A stretch of DNA of 64,000 bases, from positions 1 through 64,000 of the forward strand of contig JAGTJM010000040.1 in the NCBI GenBank assembly GCA_020747015.1, read 5' to 3'. Made by a program: the position numbers and the translations under genes. The notes below the pieces were generated by a model. It saw nothing but the letters and a program-made list of their open reading frames with translations, was not told the DNA's origin and did no database searches. Below, piece after piece: positions 11,590-20,989 of the stretch. This stretch comes from Pyrenochaeta sp. MPI-SDFR-AT-0127. Taxonomy: Eukaryota; Ascomycota; Dothideomycetes; Pleosporales; Cucurbitariaceae. How positions within the stretch are numbered: the first letter of the stretch is position 1; the number at the start of each line of letters is the position of its first letter.

Positions 11590-12569
11590 TTACCAAGCAT
11601 AAGAGTCGACCGTTAGTGAGGTAAGAGCTCGTTCGCTCTCCATTTCGTCCGTATATTCCGATCCTGCAAGCTCCGTAACGAATTTATACCACCAGAAGTC
11701 CTTCCTACAAAATCTTAGAGCAGTCGTAAACTCCCAGTACTCTGGATACCAGCCTGCAGACTCCCAATCAATAAATCCTGATATATGGCCATTGGAGACT
11801 ATAATATTAGGTGCTTCAGGTCACTATGCGTGAAAACAATAGCATGGCGTACAGAGTGTAGCTTCTCTACGCAGGCAAGACTTTGCTGAAATACGTCTCG
11901 AGATGGAGAATGATATTCAGAAGCAACGCTGAGCAGATGGTCATTAAACTCTGACTCTGATTCGTATGGCCCGATTGAATGGTTCGGAACACGCACGCTT
12001 TTTATAGACGTCCCCGTGACTGAGCAAATACGCTCCCCTCCCCAAGGGTGAGGCCAACTCCGCATGACACTCTCTATAGTGTGCATCTCTTTAGATATGG
12101 TTTGCCGCTGTTCGTCGCTCAGGTGTTTGTGTGCTAGTCCCAAGTCTTGTCCCGGTAACCGTGTCATAAGAATTGATACAGGCGCATGAGGAGTGTCAGG
12201 ATGATCTCCATACGAAATGACTAACGGTACCGGGAACCCAGCAGAACGCGCAATCATCATGGCTGAGACTTCCTCTAACCGTGTACCATCTGACCATTTC
12301 AACACTAGCCCAAATGAAAGCTGCACAATCTGATTGTCGAATTCAATGCCCAACCAAGCACAGTAACGATGAGAAATGCGAGGTAGGTATGAATGGAGAA
12401 AGCCAACAAGTCGGCGGACCGTTTGATGAGCGAGTCGTGGTGCGGGCGGGATCGAAGAGGCCAGCGCGACTGACCCCAGAACTCGATGAGGCCAGGTATA
12501 GTTCGGCAAGAGGATGTTAGGAACCAAGGTCCAAGCCATTTCATAGACCTTCCAAGGTAGCTCTAGCAT
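11590..12569 (-). pseudogene. APH/kinase-like phosphotransferase gene, frameshifted in the catalytic loop
   Basis: The frame from the ATG at 12,569 runs 256 codons and stops after FTHSDLKHLIL. From about 11,810 a second frame carries on without a break: PNIIVSNGHISGFIDWESAG, then WYPEYWEFTTALRF, ending at TAA 11,590. Together they make a complete fungal aminoglycoside-phosphotransferase-like kinase: Brenner-type loop (H-S-D-L-K...N), DWESAGWYPEYWE metal-binding segment and a tail of usual length. One base appears to be missing between Lys and Pro-Asn, inside the catalytic loop. Either a recent inactivating mutation or a sequencing error fits. Many fungal paralogues of this family have no known substrate. 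Upstream of its start lies a decayed F-box-like fragment. Confidence 0.8.
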
Positions 12570-12614
12570 CGAGTGAATAGTACGAGTCTGGGTATTTGGG
12601 GGGGGATGGCCCGC

Positions 12615-12904
12615 AATGCGAAAGTCTGGGATGTTGTATTTCGATCCACGACGGGCTGTTGCCTTTTTTCCTGGCGTTACTGTTTCCTATGAACACAACC
12701 TGAAAGCTTGGAGATGTTATCTGGCCTGATTTCGACTAGTGAATTTATAGTATCAGAGTACTGTGTAGTTGACTATTCAGAGACTAACACTTTGCTGCCG
12801 CCAGGTCCTCCTGGAACCTGATTCTGCTAAAATTACTATTTGAGTGGATTCTATTACACGTTTCAGCAGTCAAGAAGCTTACTATTGGCCGTTCAGTACA
12901 CACA
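12615..12904 (+). pseudogene. Decayed partial copy of the downstream F-box-like gene
   Basis: The segment aligns by eye with 13,953-14,243 inside the intact gene: for example CTGGCCTGATTTCGACTAG against CTGGCCTGGTTTCGACTGG, and TTTGCTGCCGCCAGGTCC against CTCGCTGCCGCCAAGTCC. Substitutions, stop codons and small deletions have destroyed the frame. Changes are not only C-to-T, so ordinary decay as well as RIP is possible. It lies in the same orientation as the intact gene and directly abuts the second presequence-like repeat. Confidence 0.75.
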
Positions 12905-13070
12905 ATATCATCCCTCGCTGCGCGAATCATAGCCTCCTCGCCTCCCGCCGGCGCACCACTTTTGTCGCCTTACAGGTGAGAAGTTATCGTAACGCTTGGT
13001 ACCGAAGGTGATGCAAATATAGAAGTTCGCAGGCGTTTCGCGTTGAAGAAGCTATCGGTTGTGAGGCTGA
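12894..13070 (+). repeat. Presequence-like first-exon fragment, copy 2 (degenerate)
   Basis: Diverged copy of 10,796-10,975: TCATCCCTCGCTGCGCGAA is shared exactly. The start codon reads ATA instead of ATG, and the block ends in CAG followed by GTGAGA, a plausible donor site lost in copy 1. Similarity continues about 100 bases beyond the donor, into presumed intron or exon-2 sequence. Confidence 0.5.
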
Positions 13071-13504
13071 TCGTTCATGACCCCGCAATCGTGGTACCAT
13101 GGGAAGACAGGGTATGGAAGAGATGAAAATGATCTTGGTGATAACGCATCTAAAATTTCACATCTTCATGATCTTAAACAGGTCTGTTACTTTCAGTTTC
13201 AAGTTTGGTTGGCCCTCTGCTGCAAGACTTGTGGTATTGCTCGTGCGAGGCCTGTGCGTTCGGCTGCCCTCCGTCACGATGCAGCCAGATATCGACTCAA
13301 GCCATACACCATCACTGGCTTCAAGCCATACAGTGAGGTATCAAGCAACCCTCGAATTACAGCCACCCGCAGCTGCGAAGCAATCTTTCTCCAAGTTCAA
13401 TCCCCGCTTGATTCCAGGCAAGGCAGCTACAGAACACACTAGGAATATTTATTGGCTCCACTTTGGAACGCCTAATGAACATCACATAAATATTGTTTCT
13501 GCCG
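13071..13504. other. Upstream region of the F-box-like gene
   Basis: Contains overlapping open frames from 13,077 and 13,099 without recognisable motifs. It holds the promoter, and possibly a 5' leader, of the gene starting at 13,505. Confidence 0.4.
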
Positions 13505-14608
13505 ATGCTACAACCACGTCTGCTTCACCAAGTTCCAATGAAGGCCACTCACTCCACCGTCCCGCCTCTGCTATCTCTTCCCCGAGAATTGCAAGAGCAA
13601 ATACTCGTACACCTCAGCTTACCATCGTATGTATACACCTCGAGTAGTAAGCCGAACATCGACAATCTGCACCTGGCCAGAAGCAGTGAGAAACCTTATA
13701 TCGACGCTCGAATCTATCTACCCTCGCACTTTCCTGCAAATGTTCTCGCAATATGCAGACAACTGCGGCAGGGGTGTCTGTCCTATCACACTCATGTTCT
13801 GAACTCATCGTCCCCTGCGGTGTTGGTGGACACAGAGGAGAAGCCTATGAGCAACATCCTAGCCGAAAGACTAGGCGATGAGATGAGCGAAACAGCTGAG
13901 CGCACTTGCGACGATGGGACCCTGCGCATCACTATTGAAGTACAGAGACAGCAACGCGGAAATATGGGGTATTTCGTCCCGATCCGCGACGAGCTGTCGC
14001 CTCGCTTCCTGGCGCTATTGCCCCTCATGAATACAACCCGAAAACTCCGACTTGTCATCTGGCCTGGTTTCGACTGGTGGAACGGAAGTATTGCTCAGAA
14101 AACTCGTAGGACCGACAACCCGAAGATTCACACCTCGCTGCCGCCAAGTCCGCCTGTTATAGATGCTGCTAGCTTTGCTATTGAGAGGATTCTGGAGTAT
14201 CTTCCAGCAGTCGAGGAGCTCACTCTCGATGTGCTCATACACGTATCAGATGCTGGAAGATGGGATCTGCCAGACAACAAATGGGAGCAAGTTCAGCCTT
14301 GGCTGGATGGTTCGATCAGTACCAAGGGGGGCAAAGCGTTAAAGAAGGTCGTCAGAAAGCTCTCATGGGTATGGAATTCAGCCAAGCCCGAAGCCTTCTA
14401 CACTCAAGTCGAGACACGACAAGATTCGGGGATGTCCTGGAAAGTCGAAAGATGGGGCGATATGCGCACAGTAAGTCAACCTAGAGGCACCTTTGTTCAT
14501 CACAGTCACTTAAAGCCTCAGCATACATTGAGATCCATACACAGCCGTGAAGAACTAGAACCCTTTGCTAAGGGAACAGTCAACGACTCGTTTGAGCGAA
14601 CATACTAG
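13505..14608 (+). CDS. F-box-like (2EXR-type) fungal protein
   Basis: Two exons, 13,505-14,470 and 14,522-14,608. The 51-nt intron starts with the perfect donor GTAAGT and ends CTCAG; it is a multiple of three and stop-free, so unspliced RNA would also be open. The product is about 350 residues. Near the N-terminus LLSLPRELQEQILVHLSLPS (about 21-40) is the F-box/2EXR-like motif of a very large fungal family; the rest (NVLAICRQLRQGC, then RKLRLVIWPGFDWW, VEELTLDVL) follows the usual layout of these orphan proteins. ATG 13,538 is an alternative start. Function is unknown; protein-protein interaction is inferred. A decayed copy of its middle lies 1.3 kb upstream. Confidence 0.75.
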   Translation: MLQPRLLHQVPMKATHSTVPPLLSLPRELQEQILVHLSLPSYVYTSSSKPNIDNLHLARSSEKPYIDARIYLPSHFPANVLAICRQLRQGCLSYHTHVLNSSSPAVLVDTEEKPMSNILAERLGDEMSETAERTCDDGTLRITIEVQRQQRGNMGYFVPIRDELSPRFLALLPLMNTTRKLRLVIWPGFDWWNGSIAQKTRRTDNPKIHTSLPPSPPVIDAASFAIERILEYLPAVEELTLDVLIHVSDAGRWDLPDNKWEQVQPWLDGSISTKGGKALKKVVRKLSWVWNSAKPEAFYTQVETRQDSGMSWKVERWGDMRTVSQPRGTFVHHSHLKPQHTLRSIHSREELEPFAKGTVNDSFERTY

Positions 14609-15307
14609 TACGTCATCTAGTCGGCTGTTGGCGCCCGAATCAGATGTAGCGTGCATTCAGTCAGAGCGCAATGATTGGGACCGATAATTACAATGCGCAT
14701 AGAAATCCTTACTATAAGTACCGGAGAAATATGGGCATGCCGTGACGACCACGACACGATTAGATTGGCTTTCAATCAAGCATCGGCGAAATGTTTCAAA
14801 GGTGTGGGAACGAAATGTGGGGAACCCTGGTCCAATGGTAAGGATGCATCGCCTCGGGATGTCAGAACGAGTCACGTCAGCCAAAACACTCCGAAGGGAA
14901 CATGGCGCCCATCAACTACTGTTTGATGAAGATCTTTTACCTTTGGCGTTCTACCACCGGCTATGGTTGCGGTGAATGGTACCTTTACAAAGCCACCAAT
15001 ACGCATCAGATTTGGGCCTCAACTTTTGACTACACTCTAGCTCTTGAGTGATTGATCCACCGTGATCACTCCTTGAGAGGAGATTGTCACCCACTTTGGC
15101 ATAGCCACACGGACGTTTGATATGTTTCGACACGCAGAAGTGCGCTGACAGCTCAGTTTCTCCGAAGGTAGCGGTCCCCTTTTCATCTCTTTAAGCGTAG
15201 CCTGTTTCCTTTACGATGTACTTAAAGTTGGGCAAGCCTTGACAAGCTTTCAACCTTCAGGCATATAGCACTGTTATACAATCAGTCTTTTCATACAAGC
15301 CCCCACC
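14609..15307. other. Intergenic, promoter of the GH12 gene
   Basis: No coding motif was seen on either strand. The bases before 15,308 should contain the promoter and leader of the endoglucanase gene (CCCACC before the ATG is a good initiation context). Confidence 0.5.
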
Positions 15308-16097
15308 ATGAAGCTCTCTACATTCCTAGCCTTCAGCACGGCCTCGCTTGCCCTCGCAGTACCCACTGCTACTATTCAGAAGCGTGCAGACTACTGTGGA
15401 CAATGGGACAGCGCAGTCACCGGCACATATACCGTCTACAACAACCTCTGGGGCCGCGATCAAGCAACCTCAGGCTCACAGTGCACTGGTGTTGACGGTC
15501 TGAGCGGCAGCACCCTCAAGTGGCACACTTCATGGAGTTGGGCTGGCGGGTGCGTCCTTAAATTCCCTGAGAAGACGAAACAAATTCTAACGTACTGATA
15601 GTGCCGGACATGTCAAATCTTATGCCAACGTCGTGACCAAGATCACCCAGAAGGCGATTTCGTCCGTTAAGACACTGCCTACCACTTGGACATGGTCCTA
15701 CAGCGGCTCCTCCCTCATCGCCAATGTAGCCTACGATCTCTTCACCTCGTCGACTGCCACCGGCTCAGCTCAGTATGAGATTATGATCTGGCTCGGCGCT
15801 CTCGGCGGTGCTGGCCCAATCTCTGCGACCGGAAGCCCCATCGCGACTGTCACACTTGCTGGAACTAGCTGGAAGCTGTACAATGGTATGAATGGGCAAA
15901 TGAATGTGTTCAGCTTCGTTGCAGCAAGCGAGGTCAAGAGCTTCAAGGGCGATCTCGTCGAGTTCACTAAATACCTCACTTCCAAGCAAGGCATGCCAGG
16001 ATCGCAGATCTTGCAGAGCGTGGGTGCGGGCACAGAGCCATTCAGTGGTAGCAACGCAAAGTTCACCACCTCTGCTTACAGCCTGACCCAGACGTAA
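15308..16097 (+). CDS. Secreted GH12 endo-beta-1,4-glucanase / xyloglucanase
   Basis: Two exons, 15,308-15,549 and 15,602-16,097 (52-nt intron, donor GTGCGT, branch CTAAC, acceptor ATAG), give 245 residues, the usual family length. Signal peptide MKLSTFLAFSTASLALAVP is followed by a short pro-piece ending in KR (residues 26-27), a likely Kex2 site. GH12 hallmarks are DYCGQWDSAVTGTYTVYNNLWG, the nucleophile segment QYEIMIWLG and the acid/base segment GTEPFSGS near the C-terminus; both catalytic Glu residues are present. The enzyme cleaves beta-1,4-glucan or xyloglucan outside the cell. Which substrate is preferred cannot be read from sequence. It converges on the FAD monooxygenase gene with only 102 bases between the stop codons. 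Confidence 0.93.
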
Positions 16098-16199
16098 AAT
16101 GGGAATGTAGCAAAGAAAGGCATTGCCATTATAATCTAGTTCTACCAAAGGGTATATTATGTAGCATTCAGCCAATGTCTAAGTCACAATTATCTATAT

Positions 16200-17471
16200 T
16201 CAAACAAATCTTTTATACACCCAATACCCAGTGTACACAATTGCTGTAAGCAACGGATGCGCCCATTTAGGTACTTCCTCCTTCGCGTGTCGCAGAACCC
16301 AAGACTCGATGGATGTGCGAGGCGCACCGGCCGTAAAGAGCATATCGTTCATCGATCCCTCCGTATGTCTCATCCCAGCATGGGCGGCAGTGAACATTTT
16401 GGATTCGTACGTTTTGATGTGTTCGTCGAGAGTCAGCGTCCCACTCTCTGAACTCGATGCGAACGCGACGATTTCCTGGGAGAGCAGCATCGCGTCGTGG
16501 AACGCAGTGTTTACACCGATGCCAGAGAATGGCGTCATGAGATGCGCAGCGTCGCCAAGTAAGGTGATACCAGATTTGTGCGGCCATGTGAAGCCTACAG
16601 GGAGTTGGTAGAGGTTGCGCCATACTGCCTCGCCTTGCACCTTCTCCACGGCATCCAATAGCTCAGGTTTCCAATCAGCCAGCTCCTTCCTCAGCGTGTG
16701 TTTCGCTTCTTCTAGATTCGCCGCGTCAAAGCCACATGTCCTCGTAAAATCCTCGGGATGTGTGCCGTAGTACGCGACATGTATACTTCCATCACTCAGT
16801 TGTTGGAGGTCCAAGGCCTTGTGATCAGAGAACACGAACACACTGCCTCGATTCACTAGTTTATATACATCTGGTGCCGTTGTGGCGGCCGAAGGGATGT
16901 CCAGCGCCCAGCCTCCTAGCCCGACATAAAAAGGCTTCTCAGAACTCAGGAGGGAGCGGGTTTTGCTAAATGCGCCATCGCAACCGACAATAAGATCGTA
17001 GCCGGAGTGAACCTGGCCATTGGCGAAATGAAGGTTTAGCCCGAAAGAAGTCTCTTCGACATGGGAAAGTTTGGAGCCCCAATGTACGGTGTCTGAGGGT
17101 AAACTCTCCATCAACATTCTTCTCAAATCCTTACGGTCAATTTCTGGAGCTTCCTGTAAATGGTTCTTCCCATCATTGCCGTCCTTGCGTGGACTTCTCC
17201 GCATCCAGGTGGTGAGGTTTTTGTCGGTAACCAGCAGGCTTTCACCATCGTAGCGCGCGTGTTTCTGGAATTCATCCCAAAGGCCCGCTGCTTTGATAGC
17301 TGCGAGACCGGTTCCTGAGCGCAGATCCAGAGTGCCGCCCTGCGAGCGGTAGTTGACTGAGGCCTCGGCTTCAAAGATTGTTACATTGATAGAGGAGTCG
17401 GATTCGAGTAGGAGACGCGCAAGCATACAACCGCCAGGTCCAGCTCCCACAATTGCAATCTTGAGGGTCAT
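16200..17471 (-). CDS. FAD-dependent monooxygenase, TetX/aromatic-hydroxylase type
   Basis: Intronless, 423 residues. The ATG at 17,471 is used because the in-frame codon seven upstream is TTG, not ATG. Rossmann motif IAIVGAGPGGCMLARLLL (residues 5-22) binds FAD; a basic EIDRKDLRRML stretch (about 112-122), the VGCDGAFSKTR (DG) motif (about 160) and GDAAHLMTPFSGIGVN (about 303-318, second FAD motif) follow in the order of class A flavoprotein monooxygenases. The protein ends in a membrane-like YWVYKRFV tail. Such enzymes hydroxylate small aromatic or polyketide substrates with NAD(P)H and O2. There is no biosynthetic cluster nearby, so a stand-alone detoxification or catabolic role is inferred. 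Confidence 0.9.
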   Translation of the reverse strand: MTLKIAIVGAGPGGCMLARLLLESDSSINVTIFEAEASVNYRSQGGTLDLRSGTGLAAIKAAGLWDEFQKHARYDGESLLVTDKNLTTWMRRSPRKDGNDGKNHLQEAPEIDRKDLRRMLMESLPSDTVHWGSKLSHVEETSFGLNLHFANGQVHSGYDLIVGCDGAFSKTRSLLSSEKPFYVGLGGWALDIPSAATTAPDVYKLVNRGSVFVFSDHKALDLQQLSDGSIHVAYYGTHPEDFTRTCGFDAANLEEAKHTLRKELADWKPELLDAVEKVQGEAVWRNLYQLPVGFTWPHKSGITLLGDAAHLMTPFSGIGVNTAFHDAMLLSQEIVAFASSSESGTLTLDEHIKTYESKMFTAAHAGMRHTEGSMNDMLFTAGAPRTSIESWVLRHAKEEVPKWAHPLLTAIVYTGYWVYKRFV

Positions 17472-18616
17472 AGTGTTGAGGATCGTGACCAAGGGGTGGT
17501 CTCTATGAAAGAGAGGTATGGCACAGGTTCAGCAGAGAAATTTCGTTTTCTCGGTCGACAATGGAAGATTTACGAAGACTGTTGTCCTTTTGCGGGTGCT
17601 GTCGTCGGTGCTTGTTTTGATCTTTAGAATATTGCTATTCAATTGAACAGAAGACCTTATATAGAAGCCAGTTAGTGCTTCTAATTCAGACATCCAGATA
17701 TGCAAGACAAAGAAAAACACGCAGAGCTGACTTGTTGCACCTTCGTCTGCTAAAGTAACGGCCGAAAGTCGCTGACGCAGTGAAGGCTGAGCAATGACGA
17801 GGCTCCCCAAGCGACTGCGGCTTCAGCCCATTTCACGACGCGAACCATGAGAGATGTGTGTTTGTCGGCGCATAATGTGCCACAAGAGGTTAGATCTTAC
17901 TTCGCCGACGCGTTGGGGATGATTTGTTCGCGTGTGCCTGCCCTTCGCGGCACTCGCTTTTGGCCGAGTCGGAGCGGAGATGGAACAACAACATGCAACA
18001 CTGGGCAGAAGAAGTTCAACGAGTCTCAGCATCGAACGTTCTTCATCGGACGTTGTGCCTCGGTAAACGTGCATCCCGTTGCCCTCGACAGAGTATTCTC
18101 ACCTTCTCCATCGACACAAGTTCACCTGTGAGGCGCCACCAAGCTTTGCAACACGCCTGTACGAGTGACAGCCCAATAATAGCCGTGCAGTGGCGCACAT
18201 GTCAATTCCCCCGCAAAAGCCATCCCGTGCTTGAACGAGAGCAACAGCGAATCAGAGATGCTCGAAACCGGCTGATGACGACCGTATATGCCATGGTCTC
18301 TCGACTTTTGCAGTTTGCGGTTGTTCCCCCGGTCAAGGCTACGCCCACTCCCCGCTCCATAGCTGCACTCATCGCAGCATGCTTGGAACGTGAATTATGA
18401 TTGGGACGCCTCTCTTCAAGACTCCCGTTCCTGCAGTTATGCCGCATGTGACATGCGATAGCAGGCAGGGTACCGCTTCTTAGACACTCGGGGCGTAGCA
18501 ACGATTCGAGCCATGAGCGCCGACTGGCATAGTACAAATGCCACCATAGTCCGAATATTGTTTCTCTGCAGACTGGCTCGTTGTGCCTTCCCGGATTCTG
18601 GTGCCCTACAGTGACC
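17472..18616. other. Divergent intergenic region, nothing recognised
   Basis: Between the starts of the monooxygenase (left) and the PhoD-like phosphatase (right). Open frames here (for example 17,924-18,400) overlap on both strands and lack motifs. It should hold both promoters. Confidence 0.5.
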
Positions 18617-20575
18617 ATGAAGATACAATTGCTTTCGCTACTCCCGGTGGTTACCGCCAGCTGGTCAAAGAACCTCAATTACCGATCACCTTCTGAGCAC
18701 CATCCTGCGCTCGGAATCTCGATCCACAAGGTCGTTAAGAGAAATGATCCGACAATTAAATACGATCCTGCGACATTGAATTTCACGCATGGTGTTGCAT
18801 CTGGAGACCCCTACCCAAACAGCGTCATTCTCTGGACCCGTATTGCTCCACAAAGTGAGAACTCGCGATCCAATGTCACCGTCTCCGGATACGCCCCCTT
18901 GTTCGATCACGACAATGAGAAATATGTTCGTGTCTCAAAGTCGCCAATATGTGTGGATTACAAGGTCGCTTCAGACAAGCAACTCTCCAAGGTGGTGGAT
19001 TCAGGCAAGGTCTGCACCAGCTCCGATGTAGACTTCACCGTAAAAGTCAGTCATGCCTGCTGTTCCTGCGAGCTCATCTGATAGACGATAGGTTGAAGCC
19101 AAGAACCTGAAAGCATACAGCACATACTACTACCAGTTCAATGTATGCGGTTCAAATAACACGAGTCCTCTTGGCCGCACAAAGACGACGCCTAATGCCG
19201 ACGATGATATCACAAAGGTTGGTATTGCGGTGTATAGTTGCGCCAACTACCCGTTCGGGTTCTTCAATGCATACGGCAATACCGTACGCAAGGTATGTTG
19301 TGAAGTCCCTGTTGGTCCTTATTCGTTGAATTAATGGGTGGTGACAAGGATTCTGTCGACTATATTGTGCATCTTGGTGACTACATCTATGAGTACAAGA
19401 ATGGATATTATGGCTGGGGAAATAGCATGGGTCGAATTCCGCTTCCAGATAAAGAGACCTACTCTCTTTACGACTATCGTAAGCGAATTGCAACTTATCG
19501 AACGGACCTGGATCTCGTTGCTAGTCATCAGCAATTTCCGTGGATTCCTGTTTGGGATGATCACGAAGTCGGAGACAATACATGGCGAGATGGCTCATCC
19601 TCACTCACAAATACTGAAAACTCCTTCTTGAGGGATGGCGGGGTATCAGTCGATCAACGAAAGATGAACGCCGTCCGAGCCTATTACGAATGGATGCCTA
19701 TTAGGCAGGTCGACATGGACGATAACCTTCGCATTTGGCGCTCCTTTTCTATTGGCAAATTGGTTGATCTTATAATGCTCGATACTCGACAATACGATCG
19801 CTCAATCACAGATCTATATTTGAACACAGACTACGTCCACGAGATCTCGAATGACGCCGGACGATCGCTCATGGGCTCGCGCCAGGAGAATTGGTTCTAC
19901 CGCACCCTTTCGGAATCGGCAGAGCGAGGAGCAACATGGCGCATTGTTGGCTCACAGATCATCTTTTCGCGTGTGAACCAGTCTGTAGTGCTCGGAGACA
20001 AAAACCCGCTGAATTATGACGCTTGGGATGGATATCAGTCAAACAAAAACCGTACACTGCACCACCTGTATAGCAACAATATCGACAACAATATCTTTTT
20101 AGCAGGCGATAGTCACGCATCATGGGTTAGCGACCTCGTCTGGCTGGACGAGAAAGATTACGACTCGTCTACAGGCGCCGGCAGCATCGGTGTCGAGTTT
20201 GCGGGTTCGGCCGTCACTTCTCCATGCCCGTTTGGCGCGAACCTCACCATCGCATCAGCCAACAACTTTTCCCGCATCATCGAAGCCGCGAACGAGGAGC
20301 TCCAGTGGCAGGACCTATACTATCGCGGCTACTTCGAACTCCACTTCACACACGAAGAAGTGCAAGCAAACTTCTTTGGCTTGCCTACCATCAAAACGAG
20401 GAATGCATGGGAGATTCCCATTGCGAACTTTACTGTTAAGAGTGGTGCTAACAAGCTCCAGAGACCGGTTGCTGGAGGTGTTGTTGAGAGCGGAAGCTTG
20501 AAGTTTGGCAAGGTTGTCCAAAATAATGTGACGGTTGACACGGGCAATGGGACGTGGTTTGTCAGCCATGCTTAA
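18617..20575 (+). CDS. Secreted PhoD-like alkaline phosphatase / phosphodiesterase
   Basis: Three exons, 18,617-19,045, 19,092-19,292 and 19,349-20,575; introns of 46 nt (donor GTCAGT) and 56 nt (donor GTATGT) join in frame to 618 residues. ATG 18,617 sits in ACCATGA and opens a short signal peptide (MKIQLLSLLPVVTASWS). The N-terminal PhoD_N-type domain reads FTHGVASGDPYPNSVILWTR. The metallophosphatase core has VHLGDYIYEY (about 217-226), WDDHEVGDN (about 277-285) and LAGDSHASWVSD (about 459-470), the Fe/Ca-binding motifs of the family. Many predicted N-glycosylation sites suggest the secretory route. It would release phosphate from mono- or diesters outside the cell. It converges on another phosphatase gene. 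Confidence 0.92.
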
Positions 20576-20989
20576 GTGTGCTGGACAATGAAGAGAAATC
20601 GAACATGCCTTCTCAGTAATGTAGATAATGATAATATAGAGTGCGCTAGTGCTCACTCGTGCCGAGTGGTTATACTTCCAACGATATTCAGCAAGTGATG
20701 CCTTTCAGTCTAAACTGTTATATAGCTGTGCTTCTTTGGTATCTCTTGGCCATATGAACAACATGGATTTCTCGATGCTTCACAATTTGCACAACAACAA
20801 GTTTGACAGGAAATGATAACACGCAGATCGACAGTGTGGATCCAGTAGAAGTAGACGTGTGGACACAGTCATTGCTATGCTTAGATTAAATTCGACCAGT
20901 ATCTAAAGAAGATCTAAATGCCGTATCAACACACTTTTGCACTAATGATCGCCTTCTAGAGAGTCTTGTGGAAACGACAAATGGTCCAA
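20576..20989. other. Convergent 3' region
   Basis: 414 bases between the stop codons of two convergent phosphatase genes; both 3' UTRs must lie here. No gene seen. Confidence 0.6.

Noticed and set aside
17472..17492. N-terminal extension of the FAD monooxygenase starting at 17,492
   Set aside because: The codon there is TTG; the first ATG is at 17,471, directly before the Rossmann motif.
17924..18400. 158-codon frame upstream of the PhoD-like gene
   Set aside because: No family motif, overlaps comparable frames on the other strand, and composition is unlike the neighbouring genes.
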